64,000 nt of DNA, taken from assembly GCA_035578155.1 (NCBI GenBank), contig JAPWDM010000021.1:1789001-1853000 (forward strand), in the 5' to 3' direction. Positions 32,201 to 42,543 of this stretch are shown piece by piece; the stretch's first letter is position 1; every line of letters begins with the position of its first letter. The translations under genes and the position numbers were made by a program. The DNA is from Brachynemurus nebulosus. Its lineage: Eukaryota > Arthropoda > Insecta > Neuroptera > Myrmeleontidae. The notes under the pieces are model-generated. The model did not search any database. It was given only the letters and a program-made list of their open reading frames with translations, and was not told where the DNA came from.

Positions 32201-33104
32201 TTTGGATGTTGATACATGCTTTTTTAGTTTTTATTTCCTGCGGCAATTCGATGTAGCTTGATCCACGAAAAGGTGTATACTTGTTGATGTTCACAGCTAG
32301 GTTGATAATGCTTGATAAAGCCCATCCGCTCCCCGACTCGGTAAACTCGCTCAATTTTCTCAAAATTGGTTCCCGTACATGTTCCATGTAGCACTGTTTT
32401 AGGTTTGTTCCACGATCTATTATGATATTCGGTGTATTGAAGTGTTTCATGTCGTATTTGTCCTCGTCACCATCAGTTTTCACAAATAACCCGCAAAACG
32501 TTGTGTTGACTTTTATCGTTAAGTATTTTTTTAATATATTTTGTATTCGCCGAGTGAACATCGATGTAGCGTCGTCTAAAAAGTCCTTTGGTTCTATGTG
32601 TGTTATGTTGGTAACCACTCCCGTTCGTATTCGACTTGCAAATGCGGATTCCACGTCAGCCCATTGAATTCTATCAGATCTTTTACGTTGATTTCGATTT
32701 ATGCCGGCACCTGAAACAATCAACATAAAAAAATTATTTATCAAATTTATAAAAAATCATTAAAAAAAAATATATATTTAAAAAACTTACCATGTTGATA
32801 TATCAAAATTATAAAAAAAATCATTAAAAAATAAATTTATATTTAAAAAAAACTTACCATGTTTTCGTAGCGCCTTCATTCTGATTCGAAATCCTTTCAT
32901 TTTTCCCGCACATGATTCAAAATGTTTGCGTTGTCCCAAATTTTCCGCTCCACGTATAGCCTTGTTGATTAGTCTTATGTTGGTATTTGTATGTTTCATC
33001 CATTTTTCCAATTCATCTGCATCCCGGGTATCCATTTCCAGTAATGATAGCGCGTTTCGTACATTTTCCACCATTCTAGTTGCCACGTCGTTTAATGAAG
33101 CCAT
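29233..33104 (-). CDS. polB: Protein-primed family-B DNA polymerase, spliced, one frameshift
   Basis: Exon 1 (33104-32858, MASLNDVATRMVEN...) joins in frame across a 147-bp intron to exon 2 at 32710. Landmarks numbered in the large downstream frame: C2H2-like finger ICDRC...HTEDC (108-127), ExoI YADVES (160-165), an HNH/endonuclease-VII-like insert CHICEKP...RDHNHFTG...CN (258-292), ExoII NLSGYD (306-311), ExoIII YMKTD (453-457), RGGLSQC linker (519-525), motif A DVNNLYG (553-559), motif B LLNNAVFGKTMEN (695-707) and motif C YTDTDS (795-800). It replicates the element using a protein primer. A one-base loss near 32110 separates the N-terminal from the catalytic frame. Confidence 0.92.
32711..32857 (-). 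other. polB intron (147 bp)
   Basis: The donor ACATG|GTAAGT at 32857 and acceptor TTGTTTCAG at 32711 keep the reading frame (phase 1). The intron consists of two imperfect copies of an approximately 65-base unit beginning CATGGTAAGTTTTTT, so a second, equally good donor sits about 65 bases further on. Using that second donor would add the codons between them, which read as low-complexity Phe/Asn. Confidence 0.65.
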
Positions 33105-33893
33105 TGTTGTATTTTAATTTCAAAAAACCTCGATACAAATTCTTGCAACAATAACAATATTAACTGCTTGAAGTTTGCTGAAGAAGTGATTTGAGGGGGC
33201 ACGCAGACCTCAATTTATACGATTTTGACTGCTCGAAAAATTCTGGAGGAGAATCACAAAAAATGCTGACTCAGAATTTTTACAACGCAAATAACCGAAG
33301 GTCAAATGTCAAATTCCGAGAAATTTATTTCGCATTTGAAACCTAATAAAAGAATTGCTGACTAATTTTAAACAAACATTTTTTAAAATTAAAACTTATA
33401 TAAATAAACAAATTGAAAAAACCCCCGATTATTATTAGGCCATAAATTAAAAATTCCGAGAAAACTATTTCATATTTGAAATCAAACAAAGAAATTGCTG
33501 TGTTGTCAAAATCTTAAATAAACATTTTTTAAACTAAAACTTATATAAATAAACAAATTAAAAAAAATATCTGAGTATGAGTCAGCAAAATCTTAAATAA
33601 ACATAATAAAATTAATGATTTACGATGACATTAATGTAAACAAATTCCTGGAACTGACAAGTTGTGACTTGCTTTTAAATAAAATTCCCCTCTGGCTATG
33701 ATGCAAACATATCATGAAATTACATCATCCTAAGTCAGCTAAAAAAATCTTTAATAAACAAAGTCAAACCGTATAAAGTCACGAGTTTTTATTAAATAAA
33801 CAAATTAATCTTATAAAGACTTGACTCATATACAAAAAAAACCTCAAGTACAATTGACACCCAAATTTCCGGCAGTACAGTAGCGGTCAGAAA
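33105..33893. promoter_or_regulatory. polB upstream region
   Basis: No gene. A TATAAATT box at 33213-33220 (minus strand) lies about 110 bases before the polB start. Further out are three imperfect copies of an AATTCCGAGAAA...CATTTGAAA block (about 33313, 33450, and a partial near 33550), which look like tandem duplications. Confidence 0.5.
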
Positions 33894-34629
33894 TCTGGAC
33901 TCTGGAGTCTGGAGTCTGAAGTCATGATTGCGGCTAGCGCATGGTACAGTGCCCCCACAAAATTTAGCGGCCTCCCCGATTTTCGTTTAAAATGACGCAA
34001 TTAAGGCAAGCGCGTGTTGGGGTCAAGGTTTGCACGTACACAAAATAAGTACTGTACGCTTCAAAAAGTGATTGGATAGCTTTTTTGACAGGGGGTCCAT
34101 ACTTTTGACACGGCAGTGTACCAATTATTTAAGTACAGTACGGTGTCAAAAGTTTGGGGCCACCCCCGAGTTAGGGTAACCCCACATTTTTGACGCAGTA
34201 GTGTACCCCATCTATCAAATTGTAACCTAAAATTCAGTCTGCGCATGCGTCGTGTACTTAAATTCAGTCTGCGCATGCGTTAGGTTTGGCTGGTAATGGG
34301 TTAACACAAAATGAAATTGTTATAAGTAAATTGTGATGACGCATAATGGGTTAACATAAATTAATTCGGTTGCTGGTGATGACTCATGTCTTTGGAATTT
34401 CAAGGCCAACAGTATGAGCGAGTGTTGGGGTCAAATGTCAACAACAAATTTTAAATAAATGTACTCGGTACGTGCCGGGTCAAAGGTCAAGGTTTGCACA
34501 TCGATACAGTTTGATAACTCATCAGTTCGGAATGTATAGTACCGTAAAGTCACACGATTTCAAACATTGGCAAAAGGGTTCAAGTTGGTTAGTTTTACGG
34601 TGCCGCAGAACTGTCCTAGCCTATCTACT
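33894..34629 (-). repeat. Polinton right terminal inverted repeat (736 bp)
   Basis: Reverse complement of the left terminal repeat without the tandem duplication. Its inner boundary is at CGGTCAGAAATC near 33894, after which the two sides diverge. Confidence 0.95.
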
Positions 34630-34748
34630 GATTTTCCATGTAATGTTTTATCAAAGGCATGTCCTCAAATTCTACAAATGTCCTCAAAAACTTCTATGTA
34701 TGAAAATTTTGTTTCCATGCTATTTGCTGGATACACATATCTGTGTAT
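34630..34748. other. Flank between the Polinton and the next element
   Basis: Begins with the GATTTT target duplication. 34655-34735 (TCCTCAAATTCTAC, then CCTCAAAAACTTCTA) is a diverged direct copy of 38340-38400, so the host element at 18619-38741 contained a duplicated segment or the copies flank the inserted element. Confidence 0.55.
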
Positions 34749-35799
34749 ATATATGGGTGATTCTACTTTTTAGGTCCTTCAAAAAATTAAAGTTGCCTCC
34801 ACAATAAGGAAGGTTAAAACTATATACAGAATGAAGATACTGTCATTTATTTTATTTAAATAAAATTAATAATTTACTAATAAATAATAAATTTACTTTA
34901 ATTTTTGATTTAATTTTTTTTATAAAAATGGTGTCAAACTTATTGCAGTTCTAAAACGCATGTGGTCCCTATTACATATTGCTTGGAACTTTAACGTTTT
35001 TTAAAAATAAGTTTACTGAAACCACACAATTTTTATAAATAAAAAAGAGAGTTAAATTGTTACGCATGGTAATTAGAAAGTTAAATTTTATTAATCTGCA
35101 GAATTATTTTTTTTTTTTGGCGGAACGAAAAATTGTCGCGAAAATTTGAGTATCCTTCGTCACGACTGCCAAATATTCCTATAAGTTTAAAAAATAGGTC
35201 AAAGGGTCATGTTTTTTCGTAAAATGGAACGCCAAAGACCATAGAACGTACAGCGAAAGTCAAATCAACTGATTGACATAGAGAGCTTGTTATTTTTTTA
35301 GATCAAGCAAGAAAAGCGGCTGCGTGTGTTTATTGAGTGCATCCTTCGTCACGGCTTTTTCTGGTATGTATTTAACGAATTTCAAAACGTTTTTACGTAA
35401 ATATTATTTAGAATAATGTAAGCTTTACGATAGACTCAAGTTTTCGAACTAAATAATCGCTGTTCACGATTAATAACGATTTTGTTGGAAAATTGTCTCC
35501 TTCGTCACGATGGAATGTGACGATGGAAAACATGAAAGTGGCGAAGGATACGATAATAAAATAAGTATATATTTATTATATCAGTGTTTGTATATCAACT
35601 AAATTTTTTAGTTAATTGATTAATTTGGTCAACTTTCCTAACCAATTTTTTTATATCATAAAACACAAAACAACACACTCTTCAATTTTTCGCAAATTAG
35701 ACAAAAAAGACCAACTTTTTTTAAAATTTTTTTTTAACTGGTATTAGGAGAACATAATATAAGTATTATTTAAATAATAATTTTAATTTTATTTTTTAA

Positions 35800-37912
35800 A
35801 GGCCATAGCCGGGTAAGATAGGGAAAACGGCCCTTGACGCAAAATTGATTGTTTTTATAGGAAATAATACTTCTTAGCCCCAGATACACTCCTGCCAAAT
35901 TTCAACCCTCTGAGGCTAATAGTTTATGAATACACAAACGGACAAAAATTTTCAAAATTTTTTTTTTTTTTTTTTATGAAATTACTGAGCCGATTTATTT
36001 GAGTTTAATATATATTGTGTACCCACCTTAAACAAAGTAATAAAAAAAAAATTAACGTTATATCCCTTTATTATACTAATTTTTTTAAATTTTTAAATTT
36101 AAGTAAATTCTTTTTTGGCACTTACGCGTTAGCGACACCCATCATTTTTTGTTCAATAATATGTCTCTTAGTACTCTATAACATATATTTTTACGGAAAA
36201 ATTTTAGTTGGTAGAACATAGTAATATTTCAGTACAAATGCATGTCATGTTCGGTACTACATATATTACTTATGTATAAAAAGGACCATAAAGTAAAGCA
36301 TCTGCCTGATTTCTAAAACAATAGAACTCTGAGGAGTGCAATAAAATGTTCTCTTCCCCCCTGAGTTGCAGTTCTTGGAGTTCCTGTGACGGTCTAAAAA
36401 AATTATATATTGACTTGTTATAAAAAATATGTTTTAATTTGTTAAAAAATAATTTTCAAGGTTAATTTTACCATGAATCTGAGTATTTGAATGAAATCAA
36501 TAACATTATCTCAACATACTTACTAATTAAAATTACATCAAACTCAACAAAAATTATAAGTTTTAGAAACTTTATTTAAATAAAGATAATAATAATAACA
36601 ATAATCCGTCTTAAATGTTATATTGTTTTAATAATAATAAACACTAACTTAATAGATTGGAACAAAAAACTTCAACAATGTATAGTAATAACAACAGTCC
36701 AGCTAAAACTTGTTGTAGTTATAAACAGGGCCGTGGAGAGAAATGCCGGGCCCCGGGAATAAATCACATTTTTAAAAAAAAATTTCCCCCAAGAAATGTG
36801 ATGAGCAAAAAAAAAGTTCATTTTAGTTTTTCTTGGACCCTTTAACGACAACTACGGGGCCCCATCTTCCAGTCCGGGCCCCGGGGCTGGAACCCCGGCT
36901 ACCCCACCCTCTCGTCGGGCCTGGTTATAAAAATATGTAGGTAAATTACATGCAGGTACATATAACTAACTTGAACAGACCCTCTCACTTGATGTTTTTG
37001 TTGCACTTCTTAAGGAGGTGCAGAAAGTGGATTTTTTCTGTAATCAAATTACATACATTCATAACAACGAGAAAGAAGCTTAGACAAACGTCTAGCTTTA
37101 TCTGCTGTTTGTCTTCTTTTGTTAACGCGATGACGGGTTATGGGCAATTATAAGGAAATGACCAACTGGTATACTACTTTGACAGCTAATAAACTTTGTA
37201 TGAAATTGTTGACGTCATAATACGTAGTGTATGAGTTAATAAAGTTTCACTTGACGTCTTACAAAGAAAACAACTCTAACAAAAGAGAAATCAACATCTA
37301 TTTTGTTATTCATAAAAAAAAGACAAACGGCAGGTAATGTTGGACTTGAGTAAATTTAAACTAGTTTATCGTAGTTATAAACATATGTAATTGTATTATT
37401 TTAGAAATAGGGTAGATATTTTACTTTATAGCCCTTTTTATACATACGTAATATATGTAGTACCTAGCATGGTATGCATTTGTATTGAAATATTACTATG
37501 TTCTACCAACTAAAATTTTTCCATAAAAATATATGTTATAGAGTACTAAGAGACATATTATTGAACAAAAAATGGTGGGTGCCGCTAACGCGTAAGTGGC
37601 AAAAAAAAATTTACTTAAATTTAAAAATTTAAAAAAATTTGTATAATAAAGGGATATAACGTTAATTTTTTTTTTATTACTTTGCCTAAGGTGGGTACAC
37701 AATATATATGAAACTCAAATAAATCGGCTCAGTAATTTCGCAAAAAAAATTTTTTTTTGAAAATTTTTGTCTGTTTGTGTATTCATAAACGGTTAGACTC
37801 AGAGGATTGAAATTTGGCAGGAATGTATCTGGGGCTAAGAAGTATTATTTCCTATAAGAACAATCAATTTCGCGTCAAGGGCCGTTTTCCCTATCTTACC
37901 CGGTTATGCCCT
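35800..37912. mobile_element. TTAA-flanked element with ~480-bp inverted repeats
   Basis: Left end AGGCCATAGCCGGGTAAGAT pairs with ATCTTACCCGGTTATGCCCT at the right, and TTAA flanks both sides (35796-35799, 37913-37916). The arms extend to about 36290 and 37430, and the mirrored ORFs at 36015-36221 and 37496-37702 reflect this pairing. A TTAA duplication is characteristic of piggyBac-type insertion, but no piggyBac transposase is present, so it is a non-autonomous copy. It contains a nested hAT-type MITE. Confidence 0.7.
36726..36923. mobile_element. 198-bp hAT-type MITE with perfect 8-bp target duplication
   Basis: Starts CAGGGCCGTGGAGAG and ends CTCTCGTCGGGCCTG. The flanks are GTTATAAA on both sides (36718-36725 and 36924-36931), the 8-bp duplication expected for hAT. 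It is strikingly GC-rich at its ends (GGGCCCCGGG blocks), unlike its surroundings, and is the youngest layer of this stack. Confidence 0.88.
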
Positions 37913-38110
37913 TTAATTTAAACATTTTTTTCTGTCTGGATTCAGTAATCCGCAAAAAAATATTGGTTTTAATATGAAACCGAGCTGCTGGTCTACAGAT
38001 ACCGAATCTATGATAATTTTCCTACATTCTAGTCGCATGAAATCTACGAAATGGCTCTGTCAATTTTTTTTTCTGGTTGAGACCTAAAAAGTAAAACCAC
38101 CCATATATAA

Positions 38111-38195
38111 ATTTTAGTGAATATTATTTTGGGTTTCTTGGGACAATTTGTTTTGAGGCCCCAAGAAACCCAAAACAGTATTCACTAAAATTTTT
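38111..38195. repeat. 85-bp near-perfect hairpin
   Basis: AAATTTTAGTGAATATTATT...GGGTTTCTTGGG (38111-38144) pairs with CCCCAAGAAACCC...TATTCACTAAAATTT (38160-38195) around a 15-base loop. It sits directly beside the right end of the preceding element. Confidence 0.85.
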
Positions 38196-38528
38196 AATCG
38201 ATGGTGAAAGTTTAATTTTTTATGTTACACGGTGTCATATATGGGTTAGTTCGAGGACATTTTATTTTACATACAATTTTTGGATTTTATATACAATTTC
38301 GAAAAGTTCTCTTACTATACAATAAATTGAAGAATAGTTTGGTGACTGTCCTCATATTCTACAGATCTCCTCAAAAACTACTATATATGAAAATGTTCCC
38401 ATAGTATCTAGTTATATGTATCATATGTGTCGTTGTGTTGTATCACGTTTTCCTAATACAATAATTTTCAAATAAATGAAGAAGGCTGAGAAACGGAGCG
38501 GAGTGGAATCAAAAATATGTTCACACTA

Positions 38529-38646
38529 TCGATATGGGTCTGATATCGCTCCGATACCGCTCCGATAAAATATTATCTGAGTGATATTGGTACTGGAACG
38601 AGAGCGTGCTGCGACTAATATCGGAGCGGTATCGGAGCGATGATAT
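38529..38646. repeat. Inverted iterons (GCTCCGATACCGCTCCG type)
   Basis: TATCGCTCCGATACCGCTCC (38532-38551) recurs inverted as GGAGCGGTATCGGAGCGAT (38620-38640). A similar, more diverged run (TACGCTCCTGCTCCAATCTC) lies at 18651-18670, the other end of the same element. Iterated subterminal motifs are common transposase-binding sites. Confidence 0.65.
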
Positions 38647-38741
38647 GAATACACTTATTGTTTTTTGTGTAAGAATATTTTATCGAATCGGGAACGTAAC
38701 GATATCGTACCTAGAGTGGAGCGTTAATGTGGATCGGGTCT

Positions 38742-39545
38742 CATTGTTCCGCCCTAAAGGGCTGACATCTTCTAATCCTTCCACTAAATTATATTTTGAA
38801 TTATAATCTAAATGTCGCTTTATGCTCATTTTATTCCACATGAAAACGGCGTCGCGTTCTTCTGAGAACATTTGGGCAGCTTTGGCTTGTAATAAATTAA
38901 ATATTTTCGTACCAAAACCCGCAAAAAGCTCAATATTGTTTATCCACTTTTTTATACTTGATATGTGAGGTAAAAAAAATTTTTTTTTTATCATGCAGAA
39001 ATTATATGCCTTTGCAGATACATAATACAAAGAAATTGCAAAACGTTTTTCGGCAAGGGACCATTCTACTTTTGTTTTCTGTATACGTGATAACTGCATT
39101 TTTAAAAACAAGAATTGTTCAGAATTTAAAAATTTTTACGCATCATTTACTGGAACAGACGATTGGTTAATGATTTTCTGAGCAATTTTTAAATTTCTTT
39201 TGAGTTTCTCAATTTTACTCTTATATTTTAATACTTTCGAATTATTTACAGAGATCGATAAAGGTTGTAACGGTTTATCTGTCAGTTTGCTATTTTGTTG
39301 CTATGCCGCTAATAATAGTGAAGACCTGTCTGCGATGTTTAAAATACAATTTTCGAAAATATTACAATTATCATTTGTATGGTTTAAAACATCAAACATA
39401 TGTGGCAGCGCTTTACTAAGTAAGCGTCGATTACGACCATTTTTTTCCTCCGATAAATACACCTGGATTCAAATGAGCAGAACACATATATCTTCGTCTT
39501 AATTGTTCCGGAGACAAGTCAATCAAATTGTCGTTTCCTTAACTT
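38742..39545 (-). pseudogene. THAP/P-element transposase, N-terminal half
   Basis: In order on the minus strand: the second half of a THAP zinc finger (LSPEQLRRRYMCSAHLNPGVF, with conserved Cys-x-x-His, near 39515-39460), a basic coiled coil near 39260-39180, then the P-element transposase N-terminal domain (KVEWSLAEKRFAISLYYVSA, LPHISSIKKWI, MWNKMSIKRHLDY, LVEGLEDVSPLGR). One stop near 39140 and frame changes inactivate it. The protein breaks off exactly at the CATT edge of the 18619-38741 element, and the continuation is at 18618-18338. Confidence 0.72.
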
Positions 39546-41443
39546 TTCGAGGAATTCTATTACATCAGCCAGATGACACAGATATAATAAAAACAGTACA
39601 TAAAGGATCCAAAATGTAAAATTTACATAATTCATTGCAAAAGTGTGAATTTTAACTACAATGGAACAAAAAAAAGTGTAACTGAAAAAAAAAAAAAGAA
39701 TCGTAAAACGCTCAAAAAAAATTTGAAAAAAAAAATAATAAAATAAGTTAAAAAAACTCCTTAACTTTCTTAACTTTAAAACGTTTCATCTTTTTTATTT
39801 ATTATTTCTATCTGTCATATTGTTTTTACAATAACAATGTCAGGCATTAAAATGATTTAATAAGTCTTTTTAGTACTCTGTCCAATAGGGGAAGGATATT
39901 ATTCACAAAGCACGGTCAATTTAATTTCTTCAATAGTTATTATCCTACTGACTTCTCATATTGGGCATTTTTGAAAATATTCGGGCATTATGAATAATGC
40001 CCTATTAATTAATTAGTCCATAATATATACACATGTATTTATCATTGTGTGCATAATAGTGAAAAACACCTACTTTTTTGAACATTAAAATATTATTTTA
40101 TGCATTCGAAATCGTTATAATTCCTTTGTATCTTACACATATTTTGCTAATGAAATCTTTTTTTATGTGTTCTCTAAAAGTTTAATCAACTTTCTATTTT
40201 TTGGGTCGTCTATTCCGAGTACCTACGCGCGTACTTTTAACGGAGATTATGACCATGCATTTATTTAAAATATAAAACCTATCAAGAAGTGACAGTAATT
40301 TATTATCTAAACTGACTTAAAATAAATATTATTCAAGTTTTTATGGTATAGAATTTTTTCTTATGTAACAAAACAACGTATTTTTTTTTAAATAATTTAC
40401 TTAAAATACATGTAATTTAATGTGCATTGAAAAAAGTATACGATTTCTCTTCTTAAGTAAAGGTCTATCTAAACATTGACTTATTGCGTAAGACTGAAGA
40501 AGCGTTGTTCTCTAGAAATATTCGTATATAAAATCTCAACGAAAATCATTTTTGTTTTCAAGCGTATCAAATCTTCGCAAGAATTCTTAACAATGGCTGA
40601 AGCGCTTATTAATTTTAACAATTTAGAAAGTGGCACATTACTAGCAATACCAAGCGAAAATAAAAAAATTAAATCTTGTACTGCAAATTTTAAATTTATT
40701 TTAAGTTCAACATACTTTCTTAATGTCAGTAAAACGAAATCAATTAAAGCCGGCATCAGCGCCCGCTGTAGTGTTTACGCCGCCCTAGGCAAAAAGTAAA
40801 AATTCAGCCCCGGTCAAAATTCGTTTTTTTTGCTCGTCAGTTGTAAAAATACCGCCCTTTCTTCCTCTTGTTTGGCTTGAATTTTACAGAAATGTCGCCC
40901 TTAAATTTTGAAAAATAATTTTGAAAAAAATTTAAAAAAATTTTGTTTAATTTTTAAAAAAAAATTTTGAACAAATTTATTTTTCTTAATTTTTAAATTT
41001 AATGGATAAAAGATGCCGAACTGTGAAATAAGTTTAAAAAAAAATTGAATTTTTCATTCAATAGGGTACTTGACTGCAATTGACTGCAATTGAAAAATGA
41101 TTCCAATTTGTTCTTACGTACAAATTAGTTAATTTTTGTTAAATTTTTTAAAAATCTTGAAAAAACCAACGTTCAATTTTAAATGAACAAATTGGTGCGA
41201 AAAACGTGACGTATGCAATGAAGTCACGATTTGACTCAAACAGATGTCGCTTTCATTCATGTCAACACGGTACACGGTGTCATGTCAAATTTGTGCACAA
41301 TATTCAGCAGTCATCATGCTCAGTTTTAGTGGTATTTGTAACTTTTTACTTTGTTATCTTCTTGATTTACAGCTAATGTAACAGAACATGTTCTGGATTT
41401 TTATTTTATCTTTAAGCAAAATTTTACACATAACAGTACAGAT
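39546..41443. other. 1.9 kb AT-rich DNA without recognisable gene
   Basis: Homopolymer-rich. Open frames on both strands at 40476-40799 match nothing I know. GCCCGCTGTAGTGTTTACGCC near 40762 resembles a stray hAT-type end, but no partner was found. Confidence 0.4.
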
Positions 41444-41457
41444 AATCCCCTCTGGTT

Positions 41458-42159
41458 ATAGAAAGAACTGTGATAATCTCTGACGCCAAAAGCGTCCTTA
41501 CCTTAATCAATAATCCACCCTTCAATTCAAATCACTCCTATCTACTTTCCCAAATTAGATATAATGTGGATCAAATCATTAACAGAGGTTTCCGTGTTGC
41601 CTTTGTGTGGTGCCCATCACACATTGGTATACACGGAAACGAATTTGTGGATGTTTTAGCTAAGGAGGCGATCACCAATGGCATCGAAGAAAACTACCTC
41701 ATTCCCTGTTCAGACCTGCGAACAAAATGCCGGCGTTATCTTCTGGAGGAATGGGATACAGAATGGAAGACGTCCAGTAACTTTAAAGGGCGAACATTGG
41801 CTAACATCCAACCCACTGTTACGCTTCAGCCTTGGTTTCAACAGTTTGACATAAGAAGCCGACATAATATCGTCACAATTAGTCGACTTAGAACTGGACA
41901 CAACTCCTTGCCAGTCCATTTATATCGTCTTCGTATGAGGCCAACATCAAGCTGCAGCTGCGGAGCCCATCTCTGTGACGCTAACCATCTTCTGTTTTCG
42001 TGTCCCCTCTTAGCTCAACCAAGAAGTCTACTCTTCCACATTATCCTTAAAGAAAACTTAACTTTCCCCGTAAACTTATCTTTCTTTCTCTCGCTAAATC
42101 ACACTACAATTTTCTCCGCAATCTCCCAGTTTTTTCAATCAGCAAATATTAATGTTTAA
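41458..42159 (+). pseudogene. LINE ORF2 C-terminus: RNase H and zinc knuckle
   Basis: Open from the truncation point. IISDAKSVLTLI, FVWCPSHIGIHGNEFVDVLAKEA is the second half of a type-I RNase H domain (Asp, His and final Asp visible). It is followed by the C-terminal CSCGAHLCDANHLLFSCPLL zinc-knuckle-like motif of I/Jockey/R1-type LINEs. Reverse transcriptase and endonuclease are lost through truncation. The frame has no lesions over 230 codons, suggesting a young insertion. Confidence 0.85.
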
Positions 42160-42530
42160 TGCACTGTGTTTGTCTTATCTCCCTTTATGTTTTACACTGT
42201 GCAGTGTATAACACTGCATTCTCTAATGTTGACCTTTCCATGACCTCCCACACTTGTTTGTCTTTTTGTGAAAGTCCCGATGGGTCTCGGCGACGATGTC
42301 CTCCTGATCCCTGTGCTTTGTTTATCACTTGCTACCTTTACAATACTCGTATGTATCAATTTAATTAGAATAATATTTTACTTTTTTATTATGTATTCAT
42401 ATACAACATATGTTATACCTTGTATCTTAGAATTATGTGATTATCATTTTGTTATTTATCATATTGTTCTGTTAATGGCTGTAATGGACGATCAATCCAA
42501 CGGCCAATGTTTTTTAAATAAAAAAAAAAA
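41458..42530 (+). mobile_element. 5'-truncated LINE insertion with 13-bp target duplication
   Basis: The insertion is bracketed by ATCCCCTCTGGTT at 41445-41457 and 42531-42543. It starts inside an ORF, ends in a poly-A tract following TTTTTTAAATAAAA, and is 1.07 kb long. This is a textbook target-primed insertion of a 5'-truncated non-LTR retrotransposon. Confidence 0.92.
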
Positions 42531-42543
42531 ATCCCCTCTGGTT

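Larger units (their letters stand above)
18979..34629. mobile_element. Full-length Polinton/Maverick (polintovirus-like) element, 15.65 kb
   Basis: The ends are AGTAGATAGGCTAGGACAG and its exact complement, flanked by a perfect 6-bp target duplication GATTTT (18973-18978 and 34630-34635). Inside are a protein-primed DNA polymerase B, retroviral-type integrase, packaging ATPase, adenain-type protease, major and minor capsid proteins and several Polinton accessory genes, which is the complete diagnostic set. Element length, 6-bp duplication and AG-initial terminal repeats match the family. It was inserted within the element at 18619-38741. Near-identical terminal repeats in their shared parts suggest a fairly recent insertion, although three core genes show one-base frameshifts. 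Confidence 0.97.
34749..38108. mobile_element. DNA element with TATGGGTGRTTYTACTTTTT inverted repeats
   Basis: Left end TATGGGTGATTCTACTTTTT (from about 34752) pairs with AAAAAGTAAAACCACCCATA ending near 38106. TA lies at both edges. About 3.36 kb including a nested 2.1 kb TTAA element; without it about 1.25 kb remains. No transposase frame is visible. TCCTTCGTCAC occurs three times near the left end (35153, 35342, 35498), with a reversed near-copy at 35538. Confidence 0.6.
18619..38741. mobile_element. Inverted-repeat element split by nested insertions, inside the P-element gene
   Basis: The left end (AGGCCCGATTCACACTATAG at 18620) matches the reverse complement of the right end (AGACCCGATCCACATTAACG reading leftward from 38740). 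A second matching pair lies further in (TTGTATTAGGAGAACAT near 18720 and GTTTTCCTAATACAATA near 38447). CATT flanks both outer edges (18615-18618 and 38742-38745). Removing the Polinton and the 34749-38108 stack leaves about 1.1 kb, a reasonable size for a non-autonomous element. Both flanks carry consecutive parts of one P-element-type gene, which independently supports the boundaries. Confidence 0.5.

Noticed and set aside
36015..37702. Pair of 68-codon ORFs starting MCTHL
   Set aside because: They lie in the inverted repeats of the TTAA element and are mirror copies; no transposase motif.
40476..40799. Overlapping 107- and 91-codon ORFs on both strands
   Set aside because: Antisense overlap without motif or family resemblance; probably chance frames in AT-rich DNA.
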